Origin: Limosilactobacillus oris DSM 4864
GTDB lineage: Bacteria; Bacillota; Bacilli; Lactobacillales; Lactobacillaceae
DNA: 64,000 nucleotides
Direction of reading: 5' to 3'
NCBI RefSeq assembly: GCF_001434465.1
Contig: NZ_AZGE01000002.1
Coordinates: 1-64,000, forward strand
The translations under genes and the position numbers were made by a program. The notes beneath the pieces were generated by a model. It made no database searches. It saw only the letters and a list, made by a program, of their open reading frames with translations, and was not told where the DNA came from. Positions 1 to 10,713 of this stretch are shown piece by piece (the first letter of the stretch is position 1; each line of letters begins with the position of its first letter).

Positions 1-40
1 CCATCAGTACTTAAAATTGTAGAGCCAATGAGATAGATAG

Positions 41-79
41 ACAGTCGTTGATGAAAATCAGCGGCTGTTTTTATTTTTA
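41..79 (+). terminator. Rho-independent terminator of the gene left of the window
   Basis: A 12-bp stem (ACAGTCGTTGAT against ATCAGCGGCTGT, with two G-U pairs) closes on a GAAA-type loop and is followed by a run of T broken by one A. It separates the permease gene from whatever lies upstream of the window. Confidence 0.8.
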
Positions 80-113
80 AATTAGTTAAACGCTTTAACG
101 AACGATTTACTTA

Positions 114-142
114 TTGAAAACCGTTATAGTTCGTGTTATTTT
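114..142 (+). promoter_or_regulatory. Promoter of the NCS2 permease
   Basis: TTGAAA at 114-119 and TATTTT at 137-142 are separated by 17 bp, about 35 bp before the coding region. No purine-riboswitch fold is evident in the short leader, although the product is a nucleobase transporter. Confidence 0.5.
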
Positions 143-178
143 ATTAGGTATTGAGAATTGATGAGAGGTAATTAAGAA

Positions 179-1504
179 ATGGAAGAAAAAGCACAACTAT
201 TAGTTGGACCGGACGAAAAAATTTCGACAACGGAAGCGACCCTGCTAGGACTACAGCACGTCCTAGCAATGGACGTTTACGTGCCGCCAATCATTCTCGC
301 CGGGATGCTGGCAATGGGGGCCGCTGATTCAACTGGTCTCCTGCAAGCAACTTTTTTGGCGGCGGGGATCGGCACGATTTTGCAAACGGCACTCTTTATG
401 AAGATGCCGGTGTCGCAGGGACCGTCATTTGTTCCGCTGAGTGCCGCTGCTGGTGTTGTGATGGCCAGCGGGGGTCTCAAAGGAGCTGGAATGGCGACCT
501 TACTAGGCGCCTTGGTCGTCGGGGCCGTCCTGCTAATCCTTCTCGGACTGAGCGGGGTATTTCAAAAGATTATTAACTACCTGGTACCGGCGGTGGTCGG
601 GGGAACCATTATCACCTGTGTGGGCCTGTCTCTAATCCCGTCCGCCCTGAATGATAATATCTTTGAGGCGGCTGGCAACGTCTACCAGAATATGGAGCTG
701 GCAGCGGTGACCGCGCTGACTCTGCTAATTTGTGTCGGCATTAGTATTCGCTTCCCGAGAGTTCAAAAGCTCTTTAAGGCTGGTTCGATTGTCATTGCCT
801 TATTAGTTGGAACTGCGCTCAGTGCAAGCATGGGCCGCTTTGACTGGCACTCTGTTGCGACCGCCCCCTGGTTTAGTCTGCCCCAACGAACGATTCTCCA
901 CTGGGGAATTCACTTTGACCTTACGGCGATTTTTACCTTTATTATTATCTACGCGATTTTGACGACTGAGACAACCGGAACTTGGTTTGCCATGGGCGCC
1001 GTCACCAACCATACGATTACGAAGAAGCAATGGAATCACGGAATCGTCGGCGAGGGGCTAAGCTGTCTGATTGCTGCCTTTGCCGGGACAACCCCCGTAA
1101 CGGGTTACTCCACCAATGCCGGAATTATCTCGATTACTGGAGTTGCAAGCAAGCGGGCCTTTATTTCCGCCGGCTGCTGGTTTATTCTCCTCGGCTTCTT
1201 TACTAAGTTGTCAGCGTTTCTGGCAGCGATTCCCGCACCGGTTATTGGGGGAGTATTCGCCATCATTACCGTGACGATCATGCTGAATGGCTTGAACGTC
1301 ATCCGTAATTTAGATACGGGCGAAAGCGACATCTACGTTATCGGCTTGCCAATTATCCTGACGATTGCCCTGGTTCTGCTGCCTAAGCACGTCCTAAACG
1401 CGGCACCGCAGATGTTGCAATACCTGTTGGGATCACCAATCGCGATTGCAGCGATTACCGCGATTATTCTTAATATCTTGATGCCGCGGCGGCAGCACCT
1501 TTAA
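179..1504 (+). CDS. NCS2-family nucleobase (xanthine/uracil type) permease
   Basis: A 441-residue polytopic membrane protein with about 12-14 hydrophobic segments. It matches the NCS2 (SLC23) family of proton-coupled purine/pyrimidine importers. Visible family marks are the TM3 motif around SQGPSFVPLSAA and a TM10 signature STNAGIISITG. That second motif normally reads Q/E-N-x-G, and here Thr stands in place of Gln/Glu. Length is usual for the family. The ATG follows an AGAGGTAAT ribosome site. The gene stands alone between two terminators. The exact substrate (xanthine, uric acid or uracil) cannot be told from sequence. Confidence 0.85.
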   Translation: MEEKAQLLVGPDEKISTTEATLLGLQHVLAMDVYVPPIILAGMLAMGAADSTGLLQATFLAAGIGTILQTALFMKMPVSQGPSFVPLSAAAGVVMASGGLKGAGMATLLGALVVGAVLLILLGLSGVFQKIINYLVPAVVGGTIITCVGLSLIPSALNDNIFEAAGNVYQNMELAAVTALTLLICVGISIRFPRVQKLFKAGSIVIALLVGTALSASMGRFDWHSVATAPWFSLPQRTILHWGIHFDLTAIFTFIIIYAILTTETTGTWFAMGAVTNHTITKKQWNHGIVGEGLSCLIAAFAGTTPVTGYSTNAGIISITGVASKRAFISAGCWFILLGFFTKLSAFLAAIPAPVIGGVFAIITVTIMLNGLNVIRNLDTGESDIYVIGLPIILTIALVLLPKHVLNAAPQMLQYLLGSPIAIAAITAIILNILMPRRQHL

Positions 1505-1569
1505 AATCTGGATGAAGGTAGTTAATTTTGTAGAAAACGATGCCGTAGCTGGCTTTTCATCGAAAGTTC

Positions 1570-1618
1570 AAAACGGCTGTGTTTGATTTTTCCAACCAAA
1601 CACAGCCGTTTTATTTTT
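1570..1618 (+). terminator. Terminator after the permease gene
   Basis: A near-perfect 16-bp stem (CAAAACGGCTGTGTTTG pairs with CAAACACAGCCGTTTTA) with an 11-nt loop is followed by TTTTT. Confidence 0.85.
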
Positions 1619-1688
1619 GCGCTCACTTTTTATTATCTTGAAAAAACTTTACAAAAAGATTGCAAAATAAATAAATTGATTTAAACAC

Positions 1689-1717
1689 TTGATATGACTG
1701 GGATTCTTTAGTATTAT
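1689..1717 (+). promoter_or_regulatory. Main promoter of the ribosomal superoperon
   Basis: TTGATA at 1689-1694 and TATTAT at 1712-1717 are exactly 17 bp apart, close to the sigma-A consensus. It lies about 170 bp upstream of rpsJ. No comparably strong promoter appears again before infA, so most of the ribosomal genes probably depend on it. Confidence 0.7.
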
Positions 1718-1723
1718 GGATAG

Positions 1724-1886
1724 GTGCTTGAGCATTGGCGGGCAGTTTTGCCCTGCCCCCATACTGGTTTAAGCTGCGAAGTGTTGATGCGGAAGGTTGC
1801 GACACACCCGGCCGCTTTGCCACAGGATGTGGCGGTAATTTCCGCGGAGCTAGTCAAATTTTAAATCTGACGAAGGAGGGAACATA
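1724..1886 (+). promoter_or_regulatory. Structured 5' leader of the S10 operon
   Basis: About 160 nt of non-coding leader precede rpsJ. It contains a GC-rich hairpin around 1738-1760 (GGGCAG...CTGCCC) and further pairing between the GGCCGC and GCGG stretches at about 1810-1850. Leaders of this operon in other bacteria bind ribosomal protein L4 for feedback control. That role is inferred here, and no specific family motif was verified. Confidence 0.45.
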
Positions 1887-2195
1887 ATGGCAAATCAAAA
1901 GATTCGTATTCGGTTAAAGGCTTATGAACACCGTATCCTTGACCAATCAGCAGACAAGATTGTGGATACCGCTAAGCGGACAGGTGCTCAGATTTCAGGT
2001 CCAATCCCGTTACCAACTGAACGGACTATCTACACGGTTATCCGTTCACCACACAAGTTCAAGAAGTCTCGGGAACAATTTGAAATGCGGACTCACAAGC
2101 GTCTGATCGATATCATTGACCCAACACCAAAGACTGTTGACGCATTAATGAAGCTCGACCTGCCAAGTGGTGTTGACATCGAAATCAAGTTGTAA
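1887..2195 (+). CDS. rpsJ: Small-subunit ribosomal protein S10
   Basis: 102 residues, the normal length, opening [21 protein letters not shown]10 sits in the head of the 30S subunit; as NusE it also joins the NusB-boxA antitermination complex. First gene of the superoperon, with an AAGGAGGG ribosome site eight bases before ATG. Confidence 0.97.
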   Translation: MANQKIRIRLKAYEHRILDQSADKIVDTAKRTGAQISGPIPLPTERTIYTVIRSPHKFKKSREQFEMRTHKRLIDIIDPTPKTVDALMKLDLPSGVDIEIKL

Positions 2196-2241
2196 TTATT
2201 TCTACTTAATTTATTAAAACAATTAAATTGGAGGTGTACTC

Positions 2242-2904
2242 ATGGCCAAAGGAATCTTAGGTAAAAAGGTTGGAATGACTCAAGTATTCACTGACAATGG
2301 TGAATTAGTTCCAGTTACTGTTATCGACGTAACGCCAAACGTTGTTATGCAGATCAAGACCGTTGAAAATGACGGTTACAACGCTGTTCAACTGGGCTTC
2401 GATGACAAGCGCGAAATCTTGAGCAACAAGCCTGAACAAGGTCATGCAGCAAAAGCAAATACAACCCCTAAGCGCTTCATCGGTGAAATCCGTGACGCTG
2501 AATTAGGGGATGACATCAAGGTAGGAGACGAAGTTAAGGCTGACGTCTTCGCTGAAGGTGAAACAGTCGACGTTACGGGTGTTACCAAGGGTCATGGTTA
2601 CCAAGGTAACATTCACAAGGATAACCAGTCACGTGGACCAATGGCTCACGGTTCTCGTTACCACCGTCGTCCAGGTTCGCTGGGTGCCATCATTAACCGT
2701 GTCTTCAAGGGCATGAAGCTCCCAGGCCGGATGGGTAACAAGACTGTTACGATGCAACACTTACAAGTTGTTAAGGTTGACTTGGATAACAATGTCTTGC
2801 TCATCAAGGGTAACGTTCCTGGCGCTAACAAGTCATACGTTACGATTAAGAACTCTGTGAAGGCTAACACTAAGAAGAGCCTGAGCAAGCAACACAACAA
2901 ATAA
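2242..2904 (+). CDS. rplC: Large-subunit ribosomal protein L3
   Basis: 220 residues, about ten longer than the usual L3 because of a lysine-rich tail ([14 protein letters not shown]). The long loop reaching the peptidyl-transferase centre is recognisable at about 130-150 ([16 protein letters not shown]). L3 nucleates early 50S assembly. GGAGGTG precedes the ATG. Confidence 0.96.
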   Translation: MAKGILGKKVGMTQVFTDNGELVPVTVIDVTPNVVMQIKTVENDGYNAVQLGFDDKREILSNKPEQGHAAKANTTPKRFIGEIRDAELGDDIKVGDEVKADVFAEGETVDVTGVTKGHGYQGNIHKDNQSRGPMAHGSRYHRRPGSLGAIINRVFKGMKLPGRMGNKTVTMQHLQVVKVDLDNNVLLIKGNVPGANKSYVTIKNSVKANTKKSLSKQHNK

Positions 2905-2925
2905 TCAGAAAGGAGGAAGTTAATA

Positions 2926-3549
2926 ATGACTAGCGTTAATTTGTACAAGCAAGATGGTAGCCAAAACGGCACGATCGAATTAAACGCCGCTGTGTTTGGT
3001 ATCGAACCAAACCAAAACGCTGAATTTGATGCTATCCTGCGTCAACGTGCTTCTTTGCGCCAAGGTACCCACGCCGTTAAGAACCGTTCTGCGGTTAGCG
3101 GCGGTGGTAAGAAGCCATGGCGGCAAAAGGGTACTGGTCGTGCTCGTCAAGGATCAATTCGGGCACCACAGTTCCGTGGTGGTGGAATCGTCTTCGGACC
3201 TTCTCCACGTTCATACAAGTACAACCTGCCACGCAAGGTTCGTCAACTTGCAATCAAGTCAGCACTTTCCCAAAAGGTTCTCGACAACACATTAGTTGTT
3301 GTTGATGCATTGAACTTTGATGCACCAAAGACCAAGGAATTTGCTGGGGTAATGAACAACCTGAACGTTGCTGAAAAGGCCTTGATCGTTGTTACTGACG
3401 ACGACAAGAACGCTGCATTATCAGCACGCAACCTGGCAAACGCAACTGTTGTTACTCCTGCCGGGGTTAACATCTTAAACGTTGCTGACGCCCAAAAGGT
3501 AATCATTACTAAGTCAGCTCTTTCTCAAGTAGAGGAGGTGCTCGCATAA
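2926..3549 (+). CDS. rplD: Large-subunit ribosomal protein L4
   Basis: 207 residues. The conserved tentacle that lines the peptide exit tunnel is seen at about 57-80 ([19 protein letters not shown]). Mutations in this loop give macrolide resistance in other bacteria; the loop here looks wild type. In several bacteria L4 is also the repressor of its own operon. The stop codon shares its last base with the rplW start. Confidence 0.96.
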   Translation: MTSVNLYKQDGSQNGTIELNAAVFGIEPNQNAEFDAILRQRASLRQGTHAVKNRSAVSGGGKKPWRQKGTGRARQGSIRAPQFRGGGIVFGPSPRSYKYNLPRKVRQLAIKSALSQKVLDNTLVVVDALNFDAPKTKEFAGVMNNLNVAEKALIVVTDDDKNAALSARNLANATVVTPAGVNILNVADAQKVIITKSALSQVEEVLA

Positions 3550-3845
3550 TGGAAGCACGCGATATTATTTTACGTCCAGTTGTTACCGAAGCCTCAATGG
3601 CCGGGATGGACGACAAGCGTTACACTTTTGATGTTGATTTACGGGCAACTAAGACTCAGGTCAAGAATGCCATTGAAGAAATCTTCGGTGTGAAGGTTGT
3701 TAAGGTTAACATCATGAATGTTAAGGGCAAGAAGAAGCGTCAAGGTCGTTACGTCGGCTACACTAAGCGTCGTCGTAAGGCAATCGTTACTCTTTCTGCT
3801 GATTCAGATGAAATTAAGCTGTTCAACGACAACAGTGAAAACTAA
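3549..3845 (+). CDS. rplW: Large-subunit ribosomal protein L23
   Basis: 98 residues, opening [17 protein letters not shown], with the basic loop [19 protein letters not shown] at 57-75. L23 lies at the tunnel exit and is the docking site for trigger factor and SRP. It overlaps rplD by one base (TAATG), so translation is probably coupled. Confidence 0.96.
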   Translation: MEARDIILRPVVTEASMAGMDDKRYTFDVDLRATKTQVKNAIEEIFGVKVVKVNIMNVKGKKKRQGRYVGYTKRRRKAIVTLSADSDEIKLFNDNSEN

Positions 3846-3870
3846 TCATTAAAAAAAGGAGGAAAACATA

Positions 3871-4716
3871 GTGGGAATTCGTAAGTACAAACCTACTACT
3901 AACGGTCGCCGGAACATGAACGGTTACGACTTCGCTGAAATCACGAAGACGACGCCTGAAAAGTCATTGTTGGCTCCATTAAAGCACACTGCCGGCCGGA
4001 ACAGCTATGGTCACATTACTGTTCGTCACCGTGGTGGTGGTGTTAAGCGTCAATACCGGATCATTGACTTTAAGCGGATCAAGGATGATGTTCCTGCAAC
4101 TGTTAAGGCCATCGAATACGATCCAAACCGTACTGCTAACATCGCACTCTTGGGTTACGCTGATGGTACCAAGTCATACATCATCGCTCCTAAGGGTCTG
4201 AAGGTTGGCATGACTGTTCAATCTGGTCCAGATGCAGATATCAAGGTTGGTAACGCTCTTCCATTGAAGAACATTCCAGTTGGTACTGTTATTCACAACA
4301 TTGAATTAAAGCCAGGCAAGGGTGGTCAGCTTGCTCGTTCAGCAGGTGCTTCTGCTCAATTACTTGGTAAGGATGAAAAGTACGTCTTGGTACGTCTTTC
4401 ATCTGGTGAAGTACGGATGGTTCTTGCTACCTGCCGTGCCACTATCGGTACTGTTGGTAACGACGAACACGCCCTCTTAATCAAGGGTAAGGCTGGTCGG
4501 ACCCGTTACGCTGGTCAACGTCCACACGTTCGTGGTTCTGTTATGAACCCTAATGATCACCCACATGGTGGTGGTGAAGGTAAGCAACCAGTTGGTTTAC
4601 CATCTCCTCTGTCTCCATGGGGTAAGAAGACCGTTGGTAAGAAGACACGTTCACATAAGGCTCGTTCAAACAAGTTCATTGTTCGTGGTCGGAAGCGCGG
4701 TCCACACACTCGTTAA
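3871..4716 (+). CDS. rplB: Large-subunit ribosomal protein L2
   Basis: 281 residues starting at GTG behind AAAAAAGGAGG. L2 contacts 23S rRNA near the peptidyl-transferase centre. The conserved HPHGGGEGK motif with the histidine needed for activity is near the C terminus (about residue 230), followed by the basic tail. No unusual residues noticed. Confidence 0.97.
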   Translation: MGIRKYKPTTNGRRNMNGYDFAEITKTTPEKSLLAPLKHTAGRNSYGHITVRHRGGGVKRQYRIIDFKRIKDDVPATVKAIEYDPNRTANIALLGYADGTKSYIIAPKGLKVGMTVQSGPDADIKVGNALPLKNIPVGTVIHNIELKPGKGGQLARSAGASAQLLGKDEKYVLVRLSSGEVRMVLATCRATIGTVGNDEHALLIKGKAGRTRYAGQRPHVRGSVMNPNDHPHGGGEGKQPVGLPSPLSPWGKKTVGKKTRSHKARSNKFIVRGRKRGPHTR

Positions 4717-4752
4717 TATATTACGTTTATTACCCGAGAGGAGGTACACTAA

Positions 4753-5031
4753 ATGGGTCGTAGTTTGAAGAAGGGACCTTTCGCCGATGCTTCGTTACTG
4801 AAGAAGGTTAAGGAGCAGGAAGGTTCTGAAAAGAAGACGGTCATCAAGACCTGGTCACGTCGTTCTACCATTTTCCCAAGCTTCATTGGTTACACATTTG
4901 CTGTTTATGATGGTCGGAAGCACGTACCAGTTTACGTACAAGAAGACATGGTAGGTCACAAGTTGGGCGAATTCGTGCCAACTCGTACTTTCCACGGTCA
5001 CGCAACTGATGACAAGAAGACAGGTAAGTAA
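4753..5031 (+). CDS. rpsS: Small-subunit ribosomal protein S19
   Basis: 92 residues, opening [19 protein letters not shown], with the C-terminal [19 protein letters not shown] typical of bacterial S19. Binds the 30S head next to S13. GAGAGGAGG provides the ribosome site. Confidence 0.97.
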   Translation: MGRSLKKGPFADASLLKKVKEQEGSEKKTVIKTWSRRSTIFPSFIGYTFAVYDGRKHVPVYVQEDMVGHKLGEFVPTRTFHGHATDDKKTGK

Positions 5032-5049
5032 AGGAGGGTGAATTAAGAA

Positions 5050-5397
5050 ATGGCTGAAAACATCACTTCCGCTAAGGCAACTGCCAAGATGGTCCGTGTT
5101 CCTGCCCGCAAGGTTCGCCTTGTTTTAGACGCAATTCGCGGCAAGAGCGTTGCTGAAGCATTCGCTATTCTGAAGTTCACCAGCCGTGGTGCCGCTTCAG
5201 ATGTTCAAAAAGTCTTAAATTCTGCTGTTGCAAACGCTGAAAACAACTTTGATTTAGATCGTGCTTCATTGGTTGTCAGCGAAGCCTACGCAAACGAAGG
5301 ACCAACTTTAAAGCGGTTCCGTCCTCGTGCAAAGGGTTCTGCTTCACCAATTAACAAGCGGACTAGTCACATCACAGTGGTTGTTACAGAACGATAG
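5050..5397 (+). CDS. rplV: Large-subunit ribosomal protein L22
   Basis: 115 residues with the tunnel-lining beta-hairpin at about 82-102 ([19 protein letters not shown]). Together with L4 it forms the narrow part of the exit tunnel. Separated from rpsS by 18 bp containing AGGAGGG. Confidence 0.96.
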   Translation: MAENITSAKATAKMVRVPARKVRLVLDAIRGKSVAEAFAILKFTSRGAASDVQKVLNSAVANAENNFDLDRASLVVSEAYANEGPTLKRFRPRAKGSASPINKRTSHITVVVTER

Positions 5398-5409
5398 GAG
5401 GAATAAATA

Positions 5410-6075
5410 GTGGGTCAAAAGATCAATCCTAATGGTTTTCGTGTCGGAGTCATTCGCGATTGGACTGCAAAGTGGTACGCTGATAAAGACTTTGCTAACT
5501 ACCTGAACGAAGACCTTCGGATCCGTAAGTACATTGAAAAGCGACTTGCTGATGCCTCTGTATCAACCGTTGAAATTGAACGTGCCGCAAACCGCGTCAA
5601 CGTTTCAATTCACACTGCCAAGCCAGGAATGGTTATTGGTAAGGGTGGTTCAGAAGTTGAAGCACTTCGTAAGGAATTAAACAAGTTAACTGGCAAGCGT
5701 GTCCACATCAACATTGTGGAAATCAAGAAGCCAGACTTGGATGCACACCTGGTTGGTGAAAGCATCGCACGGCAACTCGAAGCACGGATTGCTTTCCGTC
5801 GTGCAATGCGTGGAGCAATGCAACGGGCTATGCGTGCCGGCGCTAAGGGTATTAAGACTCAAGTTGCTGGTCGTTTGAACGGTGCTGATATGTCACGGGT
5901 TGAATCATACTCTGACGGTACTGTTCCATTGCACACTCTCCGTGCCGACATTGATTACTCTTGGGATGAAGCGAACACTACTTACGGTGTCCTGGGTGTT
6001 AAGACTTGGATCTACCGTGGTGAAGTTCTTCCTACCAAGAAGAATGAAAATGATGATGAACAAGGAGGGAAGTAA
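5410..6075 (+). CDS. rpsC: Small-subunit ribosomal protein S3
   Basis: 221 residues from a GTG start ([18 protein letters not shown]). The type-2 KH domain is marked by [12 protein letters not shown] at about 73-84. S3 forms part of the mRNA entry site. The acidic C-terminal tail ([11 protein letters not shown]) is a variable region. Its end encodes the ribosome site of rplP. Confidence 0.96.
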   Translation: MGQKINPNGFRVGVIRDWTAKWYADKDFANYLNEDLRIRKYIEKRLADASVSTVEIERAANRVNVSIHTAKPGMVIGKGGSEVEALRKELNKLTGKRVHINIVEIKKPDLDAHLVGESIARQLEARIAFRRAMRGAMQRAMRAGAKGIKTQVAGRLNGADMSRVESYSDGTVPLHTLRADIDYSWDEANTTYGVLGVKTWIYRGEVLPTKKNENDDEQGGK

Positions 6076-6078
6076 AAC

Positions 6079-6513
6079 ATGCTAGTACCAAAGCGAGTAA
6101 AGCACCGTAAGGTTCAACGTGGTCACATGCGTGGCGAAGCTAAGGGTGGCAAGACGGTTACCTTTGGTGAATTTGGTTTGCAAGCACTTGATTCCCACTG
6201 GATCAGCAACCGGCAAATCGAAGCCGCTCGTATTGCGATGACTCGTTACATGAAGCGTGGTGGGAAGGTTTGGATCAAGATCTTCCCTCAACTTTCCTAC
6301 ACCAGTAAAGGTGTTGGTGTCCGGATGGGTAACGGTAAAGGTGCTCCTGAAGGATGGGTTGCTCCAGTTAAGCGCGGCAAGGTAATGTTCGAAGTAGGGG
6401 GCGTTTCTGAAGAAGTCGCTCGTGAAGCTTTACGTCTTGCCGGTCACAAGTTGCCAGTTCGCACTAAGATCGTACAACGTGAGGAAGTAGGTGGACAATC
6501 TAATGAAAAGTAA
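6079..6513 (+). CDS. rplP: Large-subunit ribosomal protein L16
   Basis: 144 residues, opening [24 protein letters not shown] shortened at the usual place. L16 organises the A-site tRNA region of the 50S subunit. The last four codons overlap the start of rpmC. Confidence 0.96.
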   Translation: MLVPKRVKHRKVQRGHMRGEAKGGKTVTFGEFGLQALDSHWISNRQIEAARIAMTRYMKRGGKVWIKIFPQLSYTSKGVGVRMGNGKGAPEGWVAPVKRGKVMFEVGGVSEEVAREALRLAGHKLPVRTKIVQREEVGGQSNEK

Positions 6514-6709
6514 AGATTACGTACAAGAACTGAATGGATTAACCACTGACAAGCTACTTGACCGTGAAAAGGAATTGAAGGAACAATTGTTTAACTTGCG
6601 TTTCCAATTAGCTACTGGTCAATTGGAAAACACTGCAAGCCTTAAAAAAGTACGTAAGGACATTGCACGGGTTAAGACAGTTCTTCGTCAACAAGAATTA
6701 AACAAATAA
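6503..6709 (+). CDS. rpmC: Large-subunit ribosomal protein L29
   Basis: 68 residues, two long helices ([20 protein letters not shown]). A GTG exists twelve bases upstream in frame, but ATG at 6503 is chosen because AGGTGG at 6489-6494 is well spaced from it and the family begins MKxKDY. It overlaps rplP by 11 bp. L29 neighbours L23 at the tunnel exit. Confidence 0.93.
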   Translation: MKSKDYVQELNGLTTDKLLDREKELKEQLFNLRFQLATGQLENTASLKKVRKDIARVKTVLRQQELNK

Positions 6710-6733
6710 GAATACGAAAAGGAGGATTAGCGC

Positions 6734-7000
6734 ATGAGTGAAGAACGTAATGCACGCAAGGTTTATCAAGGCCGCGTTGTTTCTGACAAGATGGACAAGA
6801 CCATCACTGTCGTAATCGACACTTACAAGAGTGCCCCAATTTACGGCAAGCGTGTTAAGTACTCAAAGAAGTTCTACGCACACGATGAAAACAACGAAGC
6901 AAAGACCGGCGACACTGTACAAATCATGGAAACTCGGCCATTATCAGCTAAGAAGCGTTTCCGTCTTGTAAAAGTTGTCGAAAAGGCTGCTACCCTTTAA
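6734..7000 (+). CDS. rpsQ: Small-subunit ribosomal protein S17
   Basis: 88 residues, OB-fold, with the family core [19 protein letters not shown] at about 9-27. It binds 16S rRNA in the body of the 30S subunit. The next gene is 64 bp away, the widest gap inside this part of the operon; no terminator is seen there. Confidence 0.96.
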   Translation: MSEERNARKVYQGRVVSDKMDKTITVVIDTYKSAPIYGKRVKYSKKFYAHDENNEAKTGDTVQIMETRPLSAKKRFRLVKVVEKAATL

Positions 7001-7064
7001 TTAGCAGATAACTCTTAAATTCGTATTCTAATTCTTATTTGTAAATGGAAGGAGGACATTAACC

Positions 7065-7433
7065 GTGATTCAACAGGAAAGTCGGTTGAAGGTCGCTGAT
7101 AACTCCGGTGCTCGTGAAATCCTTGTCATCAAGATCTTGGGTGGTTCCCGAGTTAAGACTGGTAACATCGGTGACATTATTGTTGCTACTGTAAAGCAGG
7201 CAACACCAGGTGGCGTTGTCAAGAAAGGTGACGTTGTTAAGGCTGTCGTTGTACGGACCAAGCATGGTCTGCACCGTAAGGATGGTTCTTACATCAAGTT
7301 TGATGAAAACGCCGCTGTTTTGATCAACAACGATAAGAGCCCTAAGGGTACCCGTATTTTTGGGCCAATCGCTCGTGAACTTCGTGGCGATGACTTCATG
7401 AAGATCGTTTCTCTGGCTCCAGAAGTTCTGTAA
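7065..7433 (+). CDS. rplN: Large-subunit ribosomal protein L14
   Basis: 122 residues from GTG ([19 protein letters not shown]). It lies at the subunit interface, bridging to 16S helix 14, and is the target of the silencing factor RsfS. AAGGAGG precedes the start. Confidence 0.96.
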   Translation: MIQQESRLKVADNSGAREILVIKILGGSRVKTGNIGDIIVATVKQATPGGVVKKGDVVKAVVVRTKHGLHRKDGSYIKFDENAAVLINNDKSPKGTRIFGPIARELRGDDFMKIVSLAPEVL

Positions 7434-7466
7434 GATTAACCAAAAATAAGGAGGTGCACAATCAAC

Positions 7467-7775
7467 ATGCTCATTAAAACAGGTGACAAAGTTCGCGTTA
7501 TCGCCGGTAAAGACAAGGGTAAGGAAGGTAACGTTAAGCAAATCTTCGCTGCCCAAAACCGTGTAATCGTTGAAGGCATTAACATGGTTAAGAAACACCA
7601 AAAGCCAAGCAACGCAAATCCTAACGGTGGCGTTATTGAAACTGAAGCTGCTATCAATGCTTCAAACGTAATGCTGATTGATCCTTCTACCAACGAACCA
7701 ACCCGTGTTGGTTACAAGTTCGTTGATGGCAAGAAGGTTCGGGTTGCCAAGAAGTCTGGCAAGACCATCGACTAA
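7467..7775 (+). CDS. rplX: Large-subunit ribosomal protein L24
   Basis: 102 residues with an N-terminal KOW motif ([18 protein letters not shown], about 6-23). L24 is an assembly initiator of the 50S subunit near the tunnel exit. Confidence 0.96.
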   Translation: MLIKTGDKVRVIAGKDKGKEGNVKQIFAAQNRVIVEGINMVKKHQKPSNANPNGGVIETEAAINASNVMLIDPSTNEPTRVGYKFVDGKKVRVAKKSGKTID

Positions 7776-7800
7776 TCGAGGAAAGGAGGAATAATTACTA

Positions 7801-8343
7801 ATGGAAAACCGTTTAAAAGCTAAGTACGAAAGCGAAATCCGTCCTGCATTGATTGAAAAGTTCAACTACACTTCAACGATGCAAGCGCCAAAGGTCGACA
7901 AGATCGTCTTGAACATGGGTGTTGGTGATGCCACTACTAACTCCAAGAACTTGGACGAAGCCGTTGAAGAATTGGGCTTGATTGCTGGTCAAAAGCCATT
8001 GATCACTAAGGCTAAGAAGTCCATCGCCGGCTTCCGTCTTCGTGAAGGAATGCCAATTGGTGCTAAGGTAACCTTACGTGGTGAACGGATGTATGATTTC
8101 TTGGACAAGTTAATCAACGTAGCATTGCCACGGGTTCGTGACTTCCACGGTGTAAGCAACAAGGCCTTTGATGGTCGTGGTAACTACACTCTTGGTATCC
8201 ATGAACAATTAATTTTCCCTGAAATTGATTACGATAAGGTTAACCGGGTTCGGGGCTTGGACGTAGTCATTGTTACTACTGCTGAAAGTGATGAAGAATC
8301 ACATGAATTACTTGCCCAACTCGGCATGCCATTTGCTAAATAA
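7801..8343 (+). CDS. rplE: Large-subunit ribosomal protein L5
   Basis: 180 residues, normal length, with the conserved [11 protein letters not shown] near 35 and the [20 protein letters not shown] region near 110. L5 binds 5S rRNA in the central protuberance. GAAAGGAGG precedes ATG. Confidence 0.96.
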   Translation: MENRLKAKYESEIRPALIEKFNYTSTMQAPKVDKIVLNMGVGDATTNSKNLDEAVEELGLIAGQKPLITKAKKSIAGFRLREGMPIGAKVTLRGERMYDFLDKLINVALPRVRDFHGVSNKAFDGRGNYTLGIHEQLIFPEIDYDKVNRVRGLDVVIVTTAESDEESHELLAQLGMPFAK

Positions 8344-8357
8344 GGAGGTTCCACAAA

Positions 8358-8543
8358 TTGGCTAAAAAATCAATGATTGCTAAGTGCAACCGTCCAGCGA
8401 AGTTCTCAAGTCGTGAATACACGCGTTGTGCACGTTGTGGACGTCCGCACTCAGTTTACCGTAAATTCCACCTATGCCGGATTTGCTTACGTGAACTTGC
8501 CCACAAGGGACAAATTCCTGGTTTAAAGAAGGCTAGCTGGTAA
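8358..8543 (+). CDS. rpsN: Small-subunit ribosomal protein S14, zinc-binding type
   Basis: 61 residues from a TTG start; AAGGAGG at 8342-8348 lies nine bases before it. Four zinc ligands are intact: Cys24, Cys27, Cys40 and Cys43 in CARC...CRIC. This is the short C+ form. Lactic acid bacteria often carry a second zinc-independent copy elsewhere; it is not in this window. Confidence 0.96.
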   Translation: MAKKSMIAKCNRPAKFSSREYTRCARCGRPHSVYRKFHLCRICLRELAHKGQIPGLKKASW

Positions 8544-8574
8544 ACAAATCACCGACAAAAGGAGGAAAACATCG

Positions 8575-8973
8575 ATGTCTATGAGCGATCCAATTGCAGA
8601 TTTCTTAACGCGGATTCGTAATGCTAACATGGCACAACACGAATCAGTTGAGGTTCCTGCATCTAAGATGAAGAAGGACATCGCCGAAATCTTGAAGAAT
8701 GAAGGTTTCGTTCGCGATGTTGAATATGTTGACGATAACAAGCAAGGCATCATCCGTGTGTTCTTGAAATATGGCAACGACGGTCAACGCGTTATTTCTG
8801 GCTTGAAGCGGATTTCAAAGCCTGGTCTGCGGTCTTATGTTAAGGCTGATGCTGTGCCAAAGGTTCTTAACGGATTAGGTATTGCTATTATTTCAACATC
8901 TGAGGGTGTTGTAACCGACAAGGTAGCTCGCGCCAAAAAAATCGGTGGCGAAGTTATCGCTTACGTTTGGTAA
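8575..8973 (+). CDS. rpsH: Small-subunit ribosomal protein S8
   Basis: 132 residues ([22 protein letters not shown]), ending with the family hallmark GGEVIAYVW. Binds helix 21 of 16S rRNA. A second in-frame ATG two codons on is an equally possible start. Confidence 0.96.
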   Translation: MSMSDPIADFLTRIRNANMAQHESVEVPASKMKKDIAEILKNEGFVRDVEYVDDNKQGIIRVFLKYGNDGQRVISGLKRISKPGLRSYVKADAVPKVLNGLGIAIISTSEGVVTDKVARAKKIGGEVIAYVW

Positions 8974-9002
8974 GATATTATATAAAGCTAGGAGGTGCAC
9001 GC

Positions 9003-9539
9003 ATGAGTCGTATTGGTTACAAGGAAATTGACTTGCCACAAGGTGTAGAAGTATCCCAGGAAGGCAACGTCGTAACTGTTAAGGGTCCTAAGGGAACTTT
9101 GTCACGTGAAATCTCACCTTTGATTAAGATGACGGTTGCTGACAACGTGATTAAGTTTGACCGTGATGATGATTCCAACAAGATGAAGATGATTCACGGT
9201 ACTACCCGGGCAAACGTTAACAACATGGTTGAAGGTGTTGTTGATGGTTACAAGAAGGTCCTGAAGTTAGTCGGTGTTGGTTACCGTGCTCAATTCAAGG
9301 GCAACAAGCTGATTTTGACGGTTGGTTACTCCAACCCAGTTGAAATGGACAAGCCGGAAGATATTGACATTAAGGTTCCTGACAACACTACTATCGAATT
9401 AAGCTCCATCAACAAGGAACACCTTGGTGATTTTGCTGCCCAAGTTCGTGCCGTTCGTTCACCTGAACCATACAAGGGTAAGGGTATTCGTTACGAAAAC
9501 GAACACATCATCCGTAAGGAAGGTAAGACTGGTAAGTAA
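9003..9539 (+). CDS. rplF: Large-subunit ribosomal protein L6
   Basis: 178 residues. A TTG 36 bases upstream would lengthen the frame into rpsH, but ATG at 9003 follows AGGAGGTG and matches the family start MSRIGYKEI. The conserved C-terminal [13 protein letters not shown] is present. L6 sits near the sarcin-ricin loop. Confidence 0.95.
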   Translation: MSRIGYKEIDLPQGVEVSQEGNVVTVKGPKGTLSREISPLIKMTVADNVIKFDRDDDSNKMKMIHGTTRANVNNMVEGVVDGYKKVLKLVGVGYRAQFKGNKLILTVGYSNPVEMDKPEDIDIKVPDNTTIELSSINKEHLGDFAAQVRAVRSPEPYKGKGIRYENEHIIRKEGKTGK

Positions 9540-9601
9540 CCTTGAGAGGTTAATCTACCGTCTACGAATTAAACTATACTATTTAATAAGAGGTGACTGT
9601 T

Positions 9602-9958
9602 GTGATTTCTAAACCAGATAAGAACAAGATCCGTCAACGCCGTCACATGCGCGTTCGCGGCAAGATCTCTGGTACTGCGGAGCGCCCACGCTTAAGTGTT
9701 TACCGTTCAAACAAAAACATTTACGCTCAATTAATTGATGACGTAAAGGGTGTGACGCTCGCAAGTGCCTCCACAAACGACAGCGAAGTTAGTGGTAAGA
9801 CGAAGACTGAACAAGCTAGCGGCGTTGGTGCATTGATTGCCAAGCGTGCTGCTGACCAAAACATCACGAACGTTGTGTTTGACCGTGGTGGGTACCTGTA
9901 CCATGGTCGTGTTCAGGCTTTGGCTGAAGCTGCTCGTGAAAACGGACTTAAATTCTAA
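9602..9958 (+). CDS. rplR: Large-subunit ribosomal protein L18
   Basis: 118 residues from GTG at 9602 ([20 protein letters not shown]). Another GTG at 9593 lies inside the AAGAGGTG ribosome site and is therefore unlikely. L18 binds 5S rRNA together with L5. The 62-bp gap after rplF holds no evident signal. Confidence 0.94.
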   Translation: MISKPDKNKIRQRRHMRVRGKISGTAERPRLSVYRSNKNIYAQLIDDVKGVTLASASTNDSEVSGKTKTEQASGVGALIAKRAADQNITNVVFDRGGYLYHGRVQALAEAARENGLKF

Positions 9959-9980
9959 GGAAAAGGAGGAATAACCTGCA

Positions 9981-10484
9981 ATGTCAGAATACATTGATCC
10001 AGCAAAGTTGGACTTAGACGATCAAGTTGTTGCTATCAACCGGATTACCAAGGTTGTTAAGGGTGGTCGTCGGATGCGGTTTGCTGCCCTTGTTATCGTC
10101 GGCGATCGTAAGGGTCACGTTGGTTTTGGTACTGGTAAGGCTCAAGAAGTTCCAGAAGCCATCCGCAAGGCTCAAGCTGCTGCTGAAAAGAACCTGATTA
10201 CTGTTCCAATCGTTGGTACTACTATTCCGCACGAAGTTATCGGTACTTACGGCGGTGGTAAGATCATGTTGAAGCCCGCCGTTGAAGGTTCCGGGGTTGC
10301 TGCCGGTGGTGCGGTTCGTAACGTTATGGACCTGGCCGGGGTTGCCGATGTTACTTCCAAGCGTCTGGGCTCCAACACGCCAATCAGCGTGGTTCGGGCT
10401 ACTTTCGAAGGTCTGAAGCAATTGAAGAGTGCTGACGAAGTTGCTAAGCTTCGTGGCGTTTCAGTAGATCACTTGGCTGAATAA
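9981..10484 (+). CDS. rpsE: Small-subunit ribosomal protein S5
   Basis: 167 residues. The double-stranded-RNA-binding fold region with [16 protein letters not shown] is near 28-43 and the loop [19 protein letters not shown] near 103-121. S5 lines the mRNA entry and affects decoding accuracy. Confidence 0.96.
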   Translation: MSEYIDPAKLDLDDQVVAINRITKVVKGGRRMRFAALVIVGDRKGHVGFGTGKAQEVPEAIRKAQAAAEKNLITVPIVGTTIPHEVIGTYGGGKIMLKPAVEGSGVAAGGAVRNVMDLAGVADVTSKRLGSNTPISVVRATFEGLKQLKSADEVAKLRGVSVDHLAE

Positions 10485-10498
10485 GGAGGGCACTAATT

Positions 10499-10681
10499 AT
10501 GGCTAAAGTTAAAGTTACCTTAATCCACAGTGTTGCCCACCGTGAACCAACCCAACGGAAGACCGTTCAGGCCTTGGGCTTAGGCAAGATCGGCAGTTCA
10601 AACATTCTGCCAGACAATGCCGCAACACGTGGTCAAATTTTCAAAGTTGCACACTTAGTTTCAATCGAAGAAGTTAAGTAA
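10499..10681 (+). CDS. rpmD: Large-subunit ribosomal protein L30
   Basis: 60 residues, the short bacterial form ([33 protein letters not shown]). Two small gaps with AAGGAGG-type sites join it to rpsE and rplO. Confidence 0.95.
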   Translation: MAKVKVTLIHSVAHREPTQRKTVQALGLGKIGSSNILPDNAATRGQIFKVAHLVSIEEVK

Positions 10682-10713
10682 TTAAAACTAAATAATAAGG
10701 AGGTGCCTACCAA

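Noticed and set aside
1-178. Purine riboswitch before the nucleobase permease
   Set aside because: The leader after the promoter is only about 30 nt long and cannot hold the aptamer.
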